NCBI GenBank assembly: GCA_938041955.1
Contig: CALISD010000082.1
Location: 1 to 64,000 of the forward strand
Length of the DNA: 64,000 bases
Source of the DNA: an uncultured Granulosicoccaceae bacterium
GTDB lineage: Bacteria; Pseudomonadota; Gammaproteobacteria; Granulosicoccales; Granulosicoccaceae
Direction of reading: 5' to 3'
Of this stretch, positions 8,046 through 16,988 are shown piece after piece. Below the pieces are notes generated by a model. The model was given only the letters and a program-made list of their open reading frames with translations. It had not been told where the DNA came from and did not search any database. The position numbers were made by a program, and so were the translations under genes. How positions within the stretch are numbered: the stretch's first letter is position 1; the number at the start of each line of letters is the position of its first letter.

Positions 8046-8381
8046 CTAACCTTCACCACCGGGTTTATCAGAAAAGTACTGCTTCTTATCAGCAACCTCT
8101 TTCCACTCCTCGGCATCTTCCGGCACTTTGCCAATTTCGGTAATGTTAGGCCATATTTCTGCGTATTTAGCATTTAGGTCTAACCAGAACTCCAGCCCGT
8201 CACCCGTATCATCTACGATAGCCTCAACCGGGCACTCCGGCTCACAGACGCCGCAGTCAATACACTCATCAGGGTGGATGACCAGCATGTTCTCGCCTTC
8301 GTAAAAGCAATCAACAGGACAGACCTCTACGCAATCCATATGCTTACACTTGATGCATTCTTCTTTCACTACGTAGGTCAA
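8046..8381 (-). CDS. fdxA: 7Fe-type ferredoxin FdxA
   Basis: This 111-residue ferredoxin has [14 protein letters not shown] near the N-terminus and [12 protein letters not shown] around residue 39, giving seven-iron cluster ligands as in Azotobacter ferredoxin I. The acidic C-terminal part ([23 protein letters not shown]) is family-typical. It transfers electrons between soluble redox enzymes; the partner is not evident nearby. It is divergent from the CoA-transferase gene, with only 117 bp between starts. Because this copy is the more canonical of the pair, I give it the gene name. Confidence 0.92.
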   Translation of the reverse strand: MTYVVKEECIKCKHMDCVEVCPVDCFYEGENMLVIHPDECIDCGVCEPECPVEAIVDDTGDGLEFWLDLNAKYAEIWPNITEIGKVPEDAEEWKEVADKKQYFSDKPGGEG

Positions 8382-8498
8382 AACGGGTCCCTCTAAAGGT
8401 GGGGTTTTTAAAGACCGCAGGTCACACTACCGTGACACTGAGGAGGCTGTACATCTGTTAGTATACTGGCGATTAGCAACGAACACCACGGAGCCTTT

Positions 8499-9734
8499 AT
8501 GCCCCCAGCCGCCGCACTGGATCACCTCACCGTTCTGGATCTCACACGAATTCTGGCAGGCCCATGGGCATCACAAACGCTGGCTGATCTAGGTGCTGAT
8601 GTCATCAAGGTGGAACAACCAAAAACCGGCGACGACACTCGCGCCTGGGGGCCCCCGTTTGTTGATGACAAAAAGCCCCCTGAAGGCGTGTCTGCGTATT
8701 TTTGCAGTGCAAATCGTAACAAGAAATCGCTCGCCCTCGACTTCGCCACCGAGCGCGGTAGTGAGATTTTACAACAGCTTATCTCTCAATCTGACGTTCT
8801 GATTGAAAACTACAAGGTAGGCGGACTAAAAAAATACGGTCTGGACTATGAGACGTTGAGGAAACAATATCCAAAACTCATCTATTGCTCGATCACAGGC
8901 TTTGGACAAACCGGGCCTTATGCACACAGGGCCGGATACGACTTCATTATTCAGGCCATGAGTGGCCTGATGAGTGTCACCGGTCAACCGCCAGGTACTG
9001 CAGGTGACGAACCAATGAAAATTGGAGTAGCGCTGACAGATATTATGACAGGACTGTACGCCAGCACCGCGATTCTCGCAGCGGTGGCCCATCGTGAAAA
9101 AACCGGCAATGGCCAACACATTGATATGAGCCTGATGGACGTGTCTGTTGCCGCCATGGCCAATCAGGGAATGAATTATCTTGTCAGCGGCACTTCACCA
9201 GTTCGAATGGGGAATGCCCATCCGAATATTGTGCCGTATCAGGTATTCCCTACTGCAGATGGTCATCTGATCATCGCCGTAGGTAACGACAGACAATTTC
9301 AGAGCCTGGTTACGGTGTTGGGTAACGAGTCGCTCGGCCACAATGAGCGTTATCGCGACAACAGCAGCCGTGTCGCCCATCGAGACGAACTTGTCCCACT
9401 ATTGGCAGCCTTGACCAAAAGACAAACGACCGCGCACTGGGCCAAAGCACTTGATGATGCACAGGTGCCTTATGGGCCAATCAACGATACCGAGGCGGTG
9501 TTTAATGATCCACAGGTTAAGGCAAGAGAGCTGGCGATCGAACTGCAACATCCCGAACGCGGTGCTGTACCGGGAGTAGCATGCCCTATCCGTCTTTCCG
9601 AAACACCGGCACGTTATAACAATGCACCACCATCACTTGGCGAACACACAAAAAACATCTTGCAGGAACGTCTTAGCTTAACTACAGATGAGTGCGAAGC
9701 GCTGGTTCGTGATGGAATTTGCAGCTCGGGCTAG
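8499..9734 (+). CDS. CaiB/BaiF family (class III) CoA-transferase
   Basis: The 411-residue length and sequence fit class III CoA-transferases. Visible blocks are DLTRILAGPWASQTLADLGADVIKVEQP at the N-terminus (Rossmann part), DVLIENYKVGGLKKYGLDY, YCSITGFGQTGPYAHRAGYD, and the IDMSLMDV segment carrying the Asp expected to form the acyl-anhydride intermediate. These enzymes move CoA between organic acids, often in catabolism of carnitine, oxalate or aromatic acids. The substrate cannot be told here. The ATG is preceded by GGAG. It stands alone, divergent from fdxA and followed by a 280-bp gap. Confidence 0.9.
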   Translation: MPPAAALDHLTVLDLTRILAGPWASQTLADLGADVIKVEQPKTGDDTRAWGPPFVDDKKPPEGVSAYFCSANRNKKSLALDFATERGSEILQQLISQSDVLIENYKVGGLKKYGLDYETLRKQYPKLIYCSITGFGQTGPYAHRAGYDFIIQAMSGLMSVTGQPPGTAGDEPMKIGVALTDIMTGLYASTAILAAVAHREKTGNGQHIDMSLMDVSVAAMANQGMNYLVSGTSPVRMGNAHPNIVPYQVFPTADGHLIIAVGNDRQFQSLVTVLGNESLGHNERYRDNSSRVAHRDELVPLLAALTKRQTTAHWAKALDDAQVPYGPINDTEAVFNDPQVKARELAIELQHPERGAVPGVACPIRLSETPARYNNAPPSLGEHTKNILQERLSLTTDECEALVRDGICSSG

Positions 9735-10014
9735 CAAACCAAAGACACTCACAATGACATAAAAAGAAAAGCTATAACGAATGTTGATGACATTCGACCT
9801 TACCATGTTCAAAAAAACATGGCGTGCCCACACTGAGTAGGAACAGAACTCTCTTTAGCAAGAGGGAGCAAAATAACCAATTCGGTAAACCAAAGTGACA
9901 TTGCAGTACAAGCCTGGACAATGTCACTTCACGCCGACAAATGTCACGCACAATCGAAAACAATCAAAGACCCGCAATTCTCCAAGCGAGAATCGCCATA
10001 CAGCCGGGACCCCT

Positions 10015-10593
10015 ATGAGCACCATCTATTTCATCACACACCCCGATGTAGATATAGATCCAAATATTCCCATCACAGATTGGTCGCTTTCTGATCGCGG
10101 AATGAAGCGAATGCAAATCACACTGACTCTTGAATGGGTGAAGTCAATTCAGAGTATCTTTTGTAGCACAGAAAAAAAAGCAATAGACGGCGCGCAAGTA
10201 CTCAGTGATTATCTTAAAGTACCTTTTACTACCCTTCAGGAACTGGGAGAAAATGATCGCAGCGCTACCGGTTATCTTCCAAAGCAAGAGTTTGAACTTG
10301 TCGCAGACCAGTTCTTTTCCGAACCATCACAATCGGTTCGCGGTTGGGAGACTGCACTAGCAGCGCAATCCAGAGTAGTCGAGGCAATTCAAAAGATAGT
10401 AGATTCTGAAAACACAAGCGGTCCTATTGCTATCGTCTCTCACGGCGCGGTAGGCACCCTGTTACTCTGCCAATTAAGTAACCGGGCTATTGCAAGAGAG
10501 CATGATCAACCGGCTAACGGCGGTGGAAATTACTTTTCTTTCGAGAGTGATACGCTTGAGGTTAATCATGGTTGGATAGCCATTGATGCTTAG
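10015..10593 (+). CDS. Histidine phosphatase superfamily protein with altered RHG motif
   Basis: The 192-residue protein fits the phosphoglycerate-mutase-like fold. It has SLSDRGMKRM after the first motif, SIFCSTEKKAIDGAQVL for the phosphate-pocket helix, LGENDRSATGYLP in the middle, and IAIVSHGAVGTLLLCQL carrying the second catalytic His. The usual N-terminal RHG is replaced by ITHPD, keeping the His nucleophile but losing the Arg. I place the start at the ATG at 10015 because the upstream 40 codons in the track show no homology. It is probably a small-molecule phosphatase of a divergent subfamily. Confidence 0.75.
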   Translation: MSTIYFITHPDVDIDPNIPITDWSLSDRGMKRMQITLTLEWVKSIQSIFCSTEKKAIDGAQVLSDYLKVPFTTLQELGENDRSATGYLPKQEFELVADQFFSEPSQSVRGWETALAAQSRVVEAIQKIVDSENTSGPIAIVSHGAVGTLLLCQLSNRAIAREHDQPANGGGNYFSFESDTLEVNHGWIAIDA

Positions 10594-11238
10594 ACAAGCT
10601 GTAGGAAGTAAAGCCACGATGTCGTTGAACGCTCCTCCAAACGCAGTGGCATACGCGATCACCCCATCCACCAATGGCCTTACATTCAACGGCGTCAGTT
10701 CAGGGCTATTTCTCTGCTGAAGTAGTGCATGTCATATGCTCAATTCGATCGATGCGCTTTCAGCGTTTGCCTCCGCAGATTCGATCATACCCGACACGGG
10801 TTGGAGGTGAGTCCAGCGCGATCAAGGAAACGCGTGAGCGAGGGCCTGACACGGAGACATTTCCAGTTCGTTTACGAACGAAATTTACGTGTGACCCGCA
10901 CATCGCGGCGCGTGCCTCATAAGCGCACCGATCCAATGACAACAAAAGAATGCGCTCTACATGCGTACGCAACCCGCAGTATTGGCAAGATTGTTCGCAC
11001 ACCAGGATCACAATCCAAACCGGGCTCCAAAGGGGCAAAAGCAACTTTCTCCAGCCCGTTCAGTAATGTACAGCTGCGCATCCACGGTCGGCTTGTCGCT
11101 GAACGCAAAACGAGCGCCGTTGTGGTAGCGCCCGATTCAACGCCATCGATGAAGCAATCGGTATAGTGTCGGTCTTACCAAGGGTAGAATGAGACCTCCA
11201 CATTCTGACCTAGTTGAACGCTCTAAAGGTTACTCCAA
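10594..11238. other. 645-bp gene-free region with a dispersed repeat
   Basis: Overlapping ORFs in several frames have arginine-rich, family-less translations and are not credible genes. The region contains copy A of a dispersed repeat (10821-10919), also present at 48811-48916. The last bases before 11239 hold the start region of the FAD/GcvT enzyme. Confidence 0.5.
10821..10919 (+). repeat. Dispersed intergenic repeat, copy A
   Basis: About 100 bp are recognisably related to 48811-48916. Shared blocks in order are TCAAGGAA, CGCGT.AGCGAG, CACGG, TTCCA.TTCG, TTTACGT and ACATCGCGGCGC.TGCCT. The copies have diverged with small indels. In copy A I see no matching right-hand inverted repeat. The function is unknown; it may be an old mobile-element remnant. 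Confidence 0.55.
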
Positions 11239-13806
11239 ATGGCTACATTTCCGGCTAAAGCAAAAGTTGTCATCATCGGACAAGGCGGTATCGTCGGTGC
11301 ATCTGTCGCTCATCACCTGATTGAGCGCGGCTGGGACGATATTGTCGGCATCGACAAGTCAGCAGTCCCGACTGATATCGGCTCAACGGCCCATGCTTCT
11401 GATTTTTGTTATGCCACTGCGCATGACCAGATGACCTGCTACACCACCATGTACAGCATCGACTTTTTCGAAAAGCGAGGTCGTTACGAAAAGGTCGGCG
11501 GGCTGGAAGTTGCCCGCGTCGGTGATGATGACCGAATGGCGGAACTGATGCGCAAGGTGGCTTCCGGCAAAGCCTTCGGCACCAACGCCCGTATGATCAG
11601 CGCCGCTGAAGCAAAAGAGAAGATGCCACTACTTGAAGAAAGCATGATTCAAGGGGCGCTGTGGGATCCTGATGCAGGTCTGGTTAAGCCGCGTTCACAA
11701 GTAGTGACCGGTGAAATGGTGGAAGAAGCAGAGAAAACCGGCAAGCTTAAAGTCTTCGCCAATACACCCGCGACCGATCTTAAAATTGAAAACGGTCGTA
11801 TTGTGGGTGTTGAAACCAGCCGCGGATACATAGAAGCTGAACACGTTGTTGTCTGCGCCGGCCTGTGGGGAAGACTCATTGCCAACATGGCAGGTGAAGA
11901 CTTACCCGTTATGCCAGTGGATCACCCGTTGCTATGGTTCGGACCCTACAAAGAATTTGAAAACACCGGCAAAGACATTGGTTACCCTCTGCTACGCGAT
12001 CAGGGTAACTCTGCCTACCTTCGCGATACCGGTGATCCGGAAACCTCAGAAGGCGGAATGATTGAGTGGGGCTACTATGAAGAAAAAGAACCTCGCATGT
12101 GTCACCCGCGTGACTTACTTGAAAAAGAAGAGGCACGACTCTCCCCTTCACAACGTGATCTGGAAATGGATCAGATCATCGAGCCATTAGAGCGTGCTAT
12201 TGAACTTACCCCCATACTGGGCGAGTTAGGCTTTGATGAAAAACGTTCTTTTAACGGTCTGCTGCAAGTCACCGCAGATGGCGGCCCGTCGGTGGGTGAA
12301 TCAGCCAACGTGCGCGGCTTATGGTATGCCGTATCCGTATGGGTTAAAGATGGCCCGGGAACCGGTAAAGTCATTGCAGACTGGATGACCGACGGGCGCA
12401 CAGAGCTCGACCACAGTGGCATTGATGTGGCACGCTATTACCCGTTTCAACAGGAAGAACAGTACATCCACGATCGCTGCTATGAAACGGCGTTTAAAAT
12501 CTATAACCCTGCCGTTCACAACAGAGAACCTTACACTAAAGGCCGCGGCATACGTCGCAGCCCTTTCTACGAGCGTGAAGCTGCATTGGGCGGCTACTTC
12601 ATGGAAGCAGCAGGTTGGGAGCGTGCTCACGGCTACGCCAGCAATGAACACTTAATAGAAAAATTTGCGGACCAGGTACCGGTACGCGAAGCCGAGTGGG
12701 ACAACCGCCATTTCTTCAGAGTATCAAACGCCGAGCACCTGCAGCTAAGCGCCGATGTCGGCATGGTGAACTTATCGCACTTTGCCATTATTGACGTCAC
12801 CGGCCCTGATGCCGAAAAACTCATGGAGTATGTGTGCGTCGCGAAAATCGGCGGTGACACACCCATTGGTAAAGGGGTATACACGCACTTTCTTGATCAC
12901 GCCGGTGGTGTGCGCGCAGATTTAACTGTCGTCAGAATGGGTGAAAATCACTTCAGGGTGATGGATGGTGGTGACTCAGGGAGTCGTGACCTTATCTGGC
13001 TCAAGCGGGTAAGTACTGATCACAACTTCAGTAACGTTACGATTGAAGACAGAACTACAGATTTTGCCTGCCTCGGGATCTGGGGGCCAAACGCGCGTAC
13101 TACGCTGCAGAAAGTGGTTGATGACCCTGATGCGCTATCAATCGAAAACTTCCCGTTTGTGTCAGTGAAAACCATCACCATCAGCGGTGTCAAGGTGGCC
13201 GCATTCAGAATTTCATACGTCGGGGAACAAGGCTGGGAGCTACACTTTAACTACGACGATGGCTTAGCGGTGTGGGATGCACTCGCCGCGCAAAATGTCA
13301 CCCCGGTCGGCGTTGAGACCTATGCCAACAGCAGACGACTAGAAAAGAGCCTGCGCTTGCAGAATGCAGATCTGCTTACCGAGTACAACTTGCTTGAGGC
13401 CGACCTCGCAAGACCTAAAGTTAAAGCCGCCGACTTTCATGGTAAGGAAGCGTATCTGGCCTTCAGAGAGCGTGAACATCAACCGGCGTATCTCTGCACC
13501 TTGACGATGGTAAACAATATCGATTCATCTGGTGTTGCCCGCTACCCGGTCGGCACAAGCCCGGTGATAGATCCGGACACCGGTGAATCACTCATTGATT
13601 CTGAAGGCAGGCGTTCTTTCATCACCAGTATTGCCTATGGGCCGACTATTGGTAAGAATATCGCCCTCGCCTATATTCCCTACGAATATTGTCAGGAAGG
13701 TCGCGAGCTGATGATGGAATACTTTGGTGAGCAGTACACGCTTAAGCTTGAAGGTGTAGGCTATAAGCCACTGTATGACCCGGAAAATCTGCTGCCTAAA
13801 ACATAG
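11239..13806 (+). CDS. FAD-dependent dehydrogenase fused to GcvT/aminomethyltransferase domain
   Basis: An 855-residue two-part enzyme of the dimethylglycine/sarcosine dehydrogenase type. Residues about 8-400 form a DAO-type FAD domain, with dinucleotide fold GQGGIVGASVAHHL, the STAHASDF segment where relatives bind FAD covalently through His, and a closing GLWYAVSVWVKDGPGTGK block. Residues about 430-855 are a GcvT-like tetrahydrofolate-binding domain (VGMVNLSHFAIIDVTGPDAEKL, ending in the IALAYIPYEY region). Such enzymes oxidatively demethylate N-methyl compounds and pass the one-carbon unit to tetrahydrofolate. It stands alone, so the substrate (dimethylglycine, sarcosine or another) is inferred only from the family. 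Confidence 0.88.
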   Translation: MATFPAKAKVVIIGQGGIVGASVAHHLIERGWDDIVGIDKSAVPTDIGSTAHASDFCYATAHDQMTCYTTMYSIDFFEKRGRYEKVGGLEVARVGDDDRMAELMRKVASGKAFGTNARMISAAEAKEKMPLLEESMIQGALWDPDAGLVKPRSQVVTGEMVEEAEKTGKLKVFANTPATDLKIENGRIVGVETSRGYIEAEHVVVCAGLWGRLIANMAGEDLPVMPVDHPLLWFGPYKEFENTGKDIGYPLLRDQGNSAYLRDTGDPETSEGGMIEWGYYEEKEPRMCHPRDLLEKEEARLSPSQRDLEMDQIIEPLERAIELTPILGELGFDEKRSFNGLLQVTADGGPSVGESANVRGLWYAVSVWVKDGPGTGKVIADWMTDGRTELDHSGIDVARYYPFQQEEQYIHDRCYETAFKIYNPAVHNREPYTKGRGIRRSPFYEREAALGGYFMEAAGWERAHGYASNEHLIEKFADQVPVREAEWDNRHFFRVSNAEHLQLSADVGMVNLSHFAIIDVTGPDAEKLMEYVCVAKIGGDTPIGKGVYTHFLDHAGGVRADLTVVRMGENHFRVMDGGDSGSRDLIWLKRVSTDHNFSNVTIEDRTTDFACLGIWGPNARTTLQKVVDDPDALSIENFPFVSVKTITISGVKVAAFRISYVGEQGWELHFNYDDGLAVWDALAAQNVTPVGVETYANSRRLEKSLRLQNADLLTEYNLLEADLARPKVKAADFHGKEAYLAFREREHQPAYLCTLTMVNNIDSSGVARYPVGTSPVIDPDTGESLIDSEGRRSFITSIAYGPTIGKNIALAYIPYEYCQEGRELMMEYFGEQYTLKLEGVGYKPLYDPENLLPKT

Positions 13807-13834
13807 CCAGCAGACAAGCTTTCAGAGAATGGCT

Positions 13835-14284
13835 TCAGCTGCCTTGCAGCAATGTCGCCATTCTCTGGATAGCCATTGAATACCCCTGAACACCAAAGCC
13901 CGCTATCACGCCTTCAGCCCGTTGCGACACATACGAATGATGTCGAAAACTCTCCCGCTTGTGGATGTTTGAGACATGCACTTCAAGCACCGGCCCTTCA
14001 AACGTGTGGAGCGCATCAAGTATACCGACTGAGGTATGGCTATAGGCCGCCGGGTTAATGATGATGCCGGCAGAATCTTCTCTGGCTGCCTGAATCCAGT
14101 CAATGAGCTGACCTTCATAATTTGACTGTTGAAAGCGGCAGCTGAAGCCCAGCGCCTGAGCTAGCCCGGAACATTCCTCTTCAACGTCCACCAGGGTATC
14201 GTGGCCGTAGATCTCCGGCTCCCGCTTGCCAAGTAAATTGAGGTTGGGACCGTTCAGGACGGTGATCAGCTTGCTCATAGTCAT
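13835..14284 (-). CDS. aroQ: Type II 3-dehydroquinate dehydratase
   Basis: This converts 3-dehydroquinate to 3-dehydroshikimate in the shikimate pathway as a soluble dodecamer. The 149-residue protein has the characteristic [19 protein letters not shown] start with the catalytic Arg and Tyr. It also has [27 protein letters not shown], and [18 protein letters not shown] with the catalytic His. Length and motifs are normal. I start at the ATG at 14284 (MTMSKL); an ATG two codons later is equally possible, and the longer track start adds unrelated residues. It converges with the FAD/GcvT gene. Confidence 0.95.
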   Translation of the reverse strand: MTMSKLITVLNGPNLNLLGKREPEIYGHDTLVDVEEECSGLAQALGFSCRFQQSNYEGQLIDWIQAAREDSAGIIINPAAYSHTSVGILDALHTFEGPVLEVHVSNIHKRESFRHHSYVSQRAEGVIAGFGVQGYSMAIQRMATLLQGS

Positions 14285-14410
14285 CTGGATTTCATTGTTG
14301 GATCCGGCTAAGTATACCTGCGTCGGCAACGATACCGCTCTGACAATTCGACAAATTCTTTCTCTGTCTTATGCAGCAGACATTTAATCCTCTAATGACT
14401 GATCCGGGCT

Positions 14411-14657
14411 GATTTTTCCGCGCTATCGAGCAACCGGGCAGTAACCCGGTGGCAGTGCAAATACCAATGGGTGGTGAAGAAGATTTTGAAGATGTTGTTG
14501 AACTGATAAAGATGAAAACCATCTATTGAGACGATGCATCGAAGGGCATTAAGTTCGAAGAGCGTGCCCTGGAAGATATTGGCGACGACTCATTGATAGC
14601 AACATGCATGAGATGCGCGACAAAATGGTCGAAGAGGTAATTCCCGCTTCACTATAG
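14411..14657 (+). pseudogene. fusA: Decayed fragment of elongation factor G
   Basis: One frame reads NPVAVQIPMGGEEDFEDVVE then LIKMKTIY, a stop, and DDASKGIKFEERALEDIG. This matches the end of the EF-G GTPase domain, where the usual Trp codon after this Tyr/Ile position is TGA here. A one-base deletion is needed on the left to read the ADFFR block. A second frameshift is needed on the right to read NMHEMRDKMVEEV. With three lesions in 250 bp it cannot encode a working protein. It is a remnant of a duplicated or transferred fusA paralogue next to aroQ. Confidence 0.8.
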
Positions 14658-14722
14658 ACGTTGATCGCAATACACTACGTCTGACGATATATTAGCAAAT
14701 TGCGCTTTTTTTGGCTCTGGAT

Positions 14723-15322
14723 ATGACGCCCTCAAACACCCCAAACCTATTCGCACCGTTATTTAAACAGCTGGCATCATGCTTGTCTGCCCACGACAGC
14801 GATATCGCACAACAGATCTCTATTGAGCTTAACCAATCAACGGACCTCCCCATCACCAAACCTCCCCAAATAGTGCCTCAATGTGATGCGCTGGACATCG
14901 CATTTCAGGAGCCATGCGATCCAATAGCCGATGAGATTAATCAAATACAAAATCACCTGCATTGGTCAGATACATCGGGAGGCATAAAGTCAGAGGATGT
15001 AAGAGAACTACTGGCGTTTGTTGAACTTCTGGGCCCCACAGGCATGGTAGTGAATACAAGCTGCCGCGCGGGCTTGCTATTGCAAATGCCAGATACCCAC
15101 TATCCAGCCCATCGCCACGCAGCGGATGAACTATACCTGACACTTAGCGGCACAGGAACATGGTTCCGTGACGCTGCACCGGCAGGTCAACTTCAGCCAC
15201 CGGGAGACTTCATCATTCATAAGAGCTACGAGCCGCATGCCATGGTGTCCACTAACAGGCCATTGCTCGCCTTTTGGTGCTGGACCGGTGAATTGAGTTT
15301 TGATACTTACGAAATGATGTAA
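14723..15322 (+). CDS. DMSP-lyase-like cupin (DddL/DddQ group)
   Basis: A 199-residue protein with an alpha-helical N-terminal half and a cupin barrel at the C-terminus. The metal motif YPAHRHAADELYLTLSGTG has two His, a Glu and a Tyr in the arrangement seen in DddQ/DddL-type dimethylsulfoniopropionate lyases. The second motif is PPGDFIIHKSYEPHAM. Those enzymes split DMSP to dimethyl sulfide and acrylate. The family also contains cupins with other substrates, so the call is by motif only. I prefer the ATG at 14723 over the TTG four codons earlier. No acrylate-handling genes sit next to it; the closest neighbours are the fusA remnant and an MFS transporter. Confidence 0.7.
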   Translation: MTPSNTPNLFAPLFKQLASCLSAHDSDIAQQISIELNQSTDLPITKPPQIVPQCDALDIAFQEPCDPIADEINQIQNHLHWSDTSGGIKSEDVRELLAFVELLGPTGMVVNTSCRAGLLLQMPDTHYPAHRHAADELYLTLSGTGTWFRDAAPAGQLQPPGDFIIHKSYEPHAMVSTNRPLLAFWCWTGELSFDTYEMM

Positions 15323-15394
15323 GCAATACGTATCTTGCCACCGGGCGACCTGAATTCAATCCACGGCTTCTTCTTTCTTGCGCCATGCGTCGCG

Positions 15395-15510
15395 CAGCAG
15401 ACGATCAAGGCAACCCACTGCGTGAGCAAGGCAGGATACGCTCGTCAAGCAGATCAACAGCAATAGCAACACACCTTGCTCACACAGCCAGCCACCTGAA
15501 TTCTATCTAA
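15395..15510. repeat. Tandem repeat, copy 1
   Basis: About 115 bp are repeated nearly exactly at 15542-15686. The unit contains GTGAGCAAGG and CCTTGCTCAC about 60 bases apart, so it can fold into a stem. Between them lies a short CAACAG-CAATAG run. Confidence 0.85.
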
Positions 15511-15541
15511 TGCAGCCTCTGCTCCCCGCCATACTTCAGCA

Positions 15542-15686
15542 CAGCAGACGTTCAAGGCAACCCGCCGCGTGAGCAAGGCAGGATACGCTCGTCAAGCAGA
15601 TCAATAGCAATAGCAATAGCAATAGCAATAGCAATAGCAATAGCAACACACCTTACTCACACAGCCGCTCACCGAATTCTATCTAT
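15542..15686. repeat. Tandem repeat, copy 2, reaching the MFS stop codon
   Basis: This is the same unit as copy 1 (shared GGATACGCTCGTCAAGCAGA and GAATTCTATCTA), lengthened by an expanded hexanucleotide tract. Its right edge includes the stop codon of the minus-strand MFS gene. The 3' UTR of that transcript therefore carries both copies. Confidence 0.85.
15602..15643. repeat. CAATAG hexanucleotide microsatellite, seven units
   Basis: Seven perfect CAATAG units lie inside repeat copy 2. The equivalent place in copy 1 has one or two. A length difference between copies indicates slippage. Confidence 0.95.
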
Positions 15687-16861
15687 CCGCTACTGACAAT
15701 TTTGTTCGCACTCACCGGGTTAATTTCAGATGACAAAAAGAACGTACTGATAGCCAACGGCGCCAGCATCAGCAACGCCACTCGCAATCCAAACACCTCT
15801 GATAGTAATCCAATGATCGGCGGCGCAAAAAGGAACGCCGAAAACGAAATCATGGTTAGCGCGGCAACGTTATCTGCAGACGATCTGCCCGGCCTGCGAG
15901 CTGCTGCCGTGACGGCCAGTGGGTAGACAATCGCCACCCCCATACCACTTAGCGCAGCTGCGACAAATGCCACTACTGCGTTAGGCGCAAGTGCAAATAG
16001 AACAATACCCGCAGTGGCTGCAACACCAGACACCTGCACGATAAATCGTTCGCCAAAGCTTTCCCTGAGATGATCACCACTGAGCCTGACGGCTGCCATC
16101 ACTATCGCAAAAAACGAATAAGTAACACTGATCAGCAACGGCGACGCATCAAGAATCGAGCGCATGAAGACGCCAGACCAGTCGATAAATGCCCCCTCTA
16201 CCACCATGGCGCCAATCGGCAGCATGCACAGCAATAGAATCGCCCTCGAAGGCAGTCGTACAATTGGAGCCGATGCTTTCTCTGCGGTATCTGCAGCGGA
16301 CGCCTGAGCAGGCTTCGGCAAGCATGAAGCGACAGCGACTCCTATTACCGCAAGCAACACAAACACCACCGAAAAATGACTCAGCACAGACACCCCGGCT
16401 TGACCAAGCAGCCCACCGGTGAGTGCTCCCACCATTGACCCCAGACTCCAAAACCCATGGCAACGGGACATTATTTTTTTTGAGTACAGCTGTTCGATTC
16501 TGTCAGCCTCTGTGTTCATCGCGACTTCGACAAGTCCGACCGTCAAGCCGCTGATAAACAGAAACACCATAAACGCCCACTGAGTTGAGGCGACCGCAGG
16601 CAAGATGAATGACAACGCCCATAAAGGCACAAAGATCTGGCAGGCGCGACGCAGACCACCGATAAACTCAATAATTTTGGCAGCAACAAAGAGCCCGAGA
16701 AGCGTCCCTAAAGGCATTGCAAACAAGCTGAAACCGAGCTCACCGACACTTAGACCCAGCGTCTCCTGAATATCCGGAACCCGCGGAATCCAGTTACCCA
16801 GCACAGCAGACTCAATGAAAAACACACCGAAAATGGCAAACGTATATTTTTGAGATGACAT
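15683..16861 (-). CDS. MFS transporter, YbjJ-like
   Basis: The protein is about 392 residues with twelve predicted membrane segments. It has FFIESAVLGNWIPRVPDIQETLGLS near the N-terminus, GLTVGLVEVAMNTEADRIE in segment four and MSRCHGFWSLGSMVGAL before segment five. These match the YbjJ-type branch of the major facilitator superfamily, whose substrates are mostly unknown. It resides in the inner membrane. I use the ATG at 16861 instead of the TTG six codons earlier. The stop codon falls within tandem repeat copy 2, so the repeat arose at or across the gene's 3' end. Confidence 0.85.
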   Translation of the reverse strand: MSSQKYTFAIFGVFFIESAVLGNWIPRVPDIQETLGLSVGELGFSLFAMPLGTLLGLFVAAKIIEFIGGLRRACQIFVPLWALSFILPAVASTQWAFMVFLFISGLTVGLVEVAMNTEADRIEQLYSKKIMSRCHGFWSLGSMVGALTGGLLGQAGVSVLSHFSVVFVLLAVIGVAVASCLPKPAQASAADTAEKASAPIVRLPSRAILLLCMLPIGAMVVEGAFIDWSGVFMRSILDASPLLISVTYSFFAIVMAAVRLSGDHLRESFGERFIVQVSGVAATAGIVLFALAPNAVVAFVAAALSGMGVAIVYPLAVTAAARRPGRSSADNVAALTMISFSAFLFAPPIIGLLSEVFGLRVALLMLAPLAISTFFLSSEINPVSANKIVSSG

Positions 16862-16988
16862 CGCGCGATATTGCGTCAATATGCCGCGATAAACAACCTA
16901 AATGACAGCAAAGCTTCTGAGCGAGATCAAATGAAGAATCTTCATCTATCAGTTACACTATTCAACAGGTAAATCCAGAGGAAATCTC

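Noticed and set aside
10674-11166. Overlapping ORFs on both strands in the 10.6-11.2 kb gap
   Set aside because: The translations are Arg/Ser-rich without any family pattern, and the stretch contains a dispersed repeat.
11239-13806. DMSP demethylase DmdA
   Set aside because: It has a GcvT domain, but the N-terminal FAD domain and length fit dimethylglycine/sarcosine dehydrogenases; DmdA has no FAD domain.
15395-15686. CRISPR-like array
   Set aside because: Only two units, no regular spacers and no cas genes; it is a tandem duplication with a microsatellite.
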